Source: a bacterium (GTDB lineage Bacteria; UBA9089; CG2-30-40-21). Taken from it: a stretch of DNA of 14,796 bases. Location of the stretch: positions 1 through 14,796 of the forward strand of contig JASEHA010000029.1 of NCBI GenBank assembly GCA_030018795.1, read 5' to 3'. Of the stretch, positions 12,886 through 14,796 are shown piece after piece. The notes beneath the pieces are model-generated. The model was given only the letters and a program-made list of their open reading frames with translations. It made no database searches and was not told the origin of the DNA. The first letter of the stretch is position 1, and every line of letters begins with the position of its first letter. Both the position numbers and the translations under genes were made by a program.

Positions 12886-14574
12886 ATGAAATTACAATTA
12901 GCGATTGGATTTTTCATGGTGTTATTTTTATCTATAAATGGATATGGACAGGATATGTCCACAGTCACAAATTCAACTGATGAACAGCCACCTAATATAT
13001 ATATATCTGAGATGGAGGATAGTTCTGTTCAGGATATGCCACCAGTCTCAACTATGGAGGGTGAACAGCCACCTAATATATTGGGCATAGAGGATAGCCC
13101 TATATCTCAGGATGCAGATAATTCCATTACAATGCCCATGGTGCTAAATAAAAATGCTGCAAAATGCTATAAACTCGGTAATCGTAGCCTTAAACGTGGG
13201 GTTAAGGAGATGATGCAGACTAAGGATTCTCTTGATAATTTATTTATGAAAGAGGATATAGGTATTGTAGATATTTGTGAGTGTTTCAAAGGAAAGGATA
13301 TAGTGTCTTTTTCTGAGTTTTTTGATGAGCTTTATAAAAAATATAAGTTGATAGAACTTCGGAAGGCTAAGGCTGCTATCATTGGGATTGGTTATCCTGA
13401 GCTTAAAAAGGCTATATCTTTATTTTCTGAGGCAATAAAACATGACCCTGTATTTGTAGACGCTTTTCTGGGAAGAGCCATGGCTTATCTTGAAATAGGT
13501 ATGAATGAGGAAGCAATGATTGACCTTGAAAAAGCCATGAAGATTGGATTTGAGAAGATAATAGCCATGGATGTATTTAATGAAGAATTTAAAAACCTGT
13601 GTCTTAAAATAACCAGCTTATACTTAGATAAAATAAATCTGGTTGACGAAGACCAACAATCAAATCTCATAAAAACCGCAGAAGATGTGATGGATAAGTT
13701 TATTGATGTGAGAACCATTGCTGCTAAAGAACTTATCCTTGCTGAACATATGGAAGAAAAAAAGGTTATGATTAGTGAACGGTATTTTATTGATAAATTT
13801 ATCAAGGCAAGATGTTATATGAGCAGGGGGTACAAGACTAATGCAGAGGCAGAATTTAATAAGGTATATGAGGAGTTGAAGTCAGAGTTGGACATTTATC
13901 CTACAGCTAAAGAACAAATAGATAGCCTTGGATATAGTATTAAAAATATGGCTGCCTTAGCAACACTCAGGTTTGAGTTTGAAGAAGATTTTAAGGTGCT
14001 TAAGCCATATGTAAATATAGAACTTTTGAAGGAAGAACAAAAGCCAGCTGCTATGGATGATATTAATGTTTATTTATCTGATTCTAAATATGAAATACGA
14101 TTCAAAAAAGATGCCATAAGACAGAAAATATCTCAGGGAAAGTTCTTGATACCTGGTGGACGTTATACCTGTAACATACAACTGTTTGGTTTAGAAATAC
14201 TTGAAAAAGATAAGATACCCTTTGCTATCGAGGAAACCACATATTATACGAATATATTTCCAGCCATGCAATTAAAGGTAGTATCAAGAAAAGGGGGTAA
14301 ACTAAGCACCCTTATTCTGTCTCAGGATAAGTATAAGATTAATCCTGATGGTACGCTTTATAAGGGGGTAAAGGCATGCAGCCTTGAAGAGGGTCTATGT
14401 GAGGTTTGTATGAGCATATCCAATAAATTGAATTTTATGGGTGGAAAAGAATATGTCATAAGAATCAAAAAAGCTTATGATTGGAAACCGTATATCCCTA
14501 TAGAGATTGCCAGACGAATAACCAAACGTGCTGTTCTTCCTGGGATAGGGGTGCTATTCTTGTTGTTAAGATAG
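12886..14574 (+). CDS. Secreted TPR-containing protein with duplicated N-terminal segment and hydrophobic C-terminal tail
   Basis: The family is not recognised. The first 21 residues are a signal peptide (likely cut after GYG). Residues 22-75 are a low-complexity, acidic, Pro-rich linker built from two similar units of 27 and 26 residues, each starting QDM and containing EQPPNI. A TPR pair is clear at about 170-222 (PELKKAISLFSEAIKHDP, then AFLGRAMAYLEIGMNEEAM). More helices run to about 370, followed by a beta-rich region (390-530). The end (543-562, KRAVLPGIGVLFLLLR) is hydrophobic and could be a C-terminal membrane anchor. AAGGAGG (12872-12878) overlaps the stop of the ATPase gene and is 7 nt from the ATG, so it is probably part of the transporter operon. 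Similar TPR envelope proteins occur at the 5' end of the window. Confidence 0.82.
   Translation: MKLQLAIGFFMVLFLSINGYGQDMSTVTNSTDEQPPNIYISEMEDSSVQDMPPVSTMEGEQPPNILGIEDSPISQDADNSITMPMVLNKNAAKCYKLGNRSLKRGVKEMMQTKDSLDNLFMKEDIGIVDICECFKGKDIVSFSEFFDELYKKYKLIELRKAKAAIIGIGYPELKKAISLFSEAIKHDPVFVDAFLGRAMAYLEIGMNEEAMIDLEKAMKIGFEKIIAMDVFNEEFKNLCLKITSLYLDKINLVDEDQQSNLIKTAEDVMDKFIDVRTIAAKELILAEHMEEKKVMISERYFIDKFIKARCYMSRGYKTNAEAEFNKVYEELKSELDIYPTAKEQIDSLGYSIKNMAALATLRFEFEEDFKVLKPYVNIELLKEEQKPAAMDDINVYLSDSKYEIRFKKDAIRQKISQGKFLIPGGRYTCNIQLFGLEILEKDKIPFAIEETTYYTNIFPAMQLKVVSRKGGKLSTLILSQDKYKINPDGTLYKGVKACSLEEGLCEVCMSISNKLNFMGGKEYVIRIKKAYDWKPYIPIEIARRITKRAVLPGIGVLFLLLR
12949..13081 (+). repeat. Diverged 81-bp tandem repeat encoding the QDM...EQPPNI units
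   Basis: The motif CAGGATATG recurs at 12949 and 13030, and TGAACAGCCACCTAATATAT is identical at 12981-13000 and 13062-13081, both with a period of 81 bp. The rest of the units has diverged, so this is an older duplication than the one at 3339-3444. Confidence 0.85.
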
Positions 14575-14612
14575 GGGGGTGATGATAAGGGATTGATAAC
14601 TATAATGCGTAG

Positions 14613-14632
14613 AGAACGGTCGAGGCTGTTCT
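14613..14632 (+). terminator. Stem-loop between the TPR gene and the last small ORF, possible weak terminator
   Basis: AGAACGGT (14613-14620) can pair with GCTGTTCT (14625-14632) across a CGAG tetraloop, using two G-U pairs. Only TT directly follows, so termination would be inefficient. It may separate expression of the small ORF from the genes before it. Confidence 0.3.
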
Positions 14633-14649
14633 TTACATACTATTATTCG

Positions 14650-14655
14650 AGGAGG
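14650..14655 (+). promoter_or_regulatory. Shine-Dalgarno site supporting the start at 14665
   Basis: AGGAGG lies 9 nt before the ATG at 14665. The open frame reaches back to a TTG at 14593, but that stretch has no ribosome site and would put charged residues in front of a normal signal peptide. Confidence 0.65.
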
Positions 14656-14664
14656 AACAAAAAA

Positions 14665-14793
14665 ATGTGGCAAAGAATATTGATCATGTGTCTGTGTTTT
14701 TTTATCTCAGGGTCTATTGCTCAAGCAGGTGTGGTAAACGAAGCAACGGCTGCCAAATCAGGCAAGATGCTTGGGGGCACAGTTATTGATTAA
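14665..14793 (+). CDS. Very small exported peptide, or the broken start of a larger secreted protein (42 codons)
   Basis: The reading frame encodes a convincing signal peptide, MWQRILIMCLCFFISGSIAQA, with cleavage expected after AQA (residue 21). Only 21 further residues follow (GVVNEATAAKSGKMLGGTVI then D) before a TAA stop. The ribosome site is strong. Two readings are possible. It may be a genuine tiny secreted peptide encoded next to a peptide importer. Alternatively, a frameshift or nonsense mutation (or a sequencing error) may have cut short a larger envelope protein. Only three bases remain after the stop, so the window cannot decide. The 90-bp gap before it holds a possible weak stem-loop. 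Confidence 0.55.
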   Translation: MWQRILIMCLCFFISGSIAQAGVVNEATAAKSGKMLGGTVID

Positions 14794-14796
14794 GGG

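Overview
The window is about 14.8 kb of AT-rich bacterial DNA with thirteen protein-coding genes. All are on the + strand, and most have strong AGGAGG-type Shine-Dalgarno sites. I found no tRNA, rRNA, CRISPR array or phage gene. Lipoproteins with lipoboxes, a TolB-like beta-propeller, a periplasmic-type solute-binding protein and several signal peptides suggest a cell with an outer membrane. The intergenic repeats, the eukaryote-like kinase and the many TPR proteins resemble genomes of uncultivated bacterial lineages. I cannot name a phylum from this sequence alone.

Region 1 (119-6976) is a tightly packed signalling and envelope block, with gaps of 5 to 52 bp. It encodes a membrane-anchored Ser/Thr protein kinase with a PEGA-like outer domain, then a PP2C-type phosphatase. 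These are followed by a lipoprotein with two carboxypeptidase-regulatory-like beta-sandwich domains, a membrane-anchored protein with an Ig-like domain, a TolA-like Ala/Lys/Gln/Glu coiled coil and TPR helices, a secreted cysteine-rich beta-propeller, and a 550-residue TPR lipoprotein.

Region 2 (7020-12873) is a complete Opp/Dpp-type peptide ABC importer: binding protein, two permeases and two ATPases. Both ATPases keep the four C-terminal cysteines typical of this family. Unlike region 1, three of its four internal gaps are wide (144, 222 and 144 bp) and filled with repeats. These include a 106-bp miniature inverted-repeat element with TA ends. A second, partial copy of that element opens the window just before the kinase gene.

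Region 3 (12886-14796) holds a secreted TPR protein with an N-terminal duplicated segment and a hydrophobic C-terminal tail. It is followed by a 42-codon ORF that encodes little more than a signal peptide. This ORF is either a very small exported peptide or the broken start of a larger gene; the window ends three bases after its stop.

Read together, a plausible inference is a kinase/phosphatase pair that controls, or responds to, a set of cell-envelope proteins and a peptide uptake system. The kinase-to-transporter link rests only on gene order and strand.
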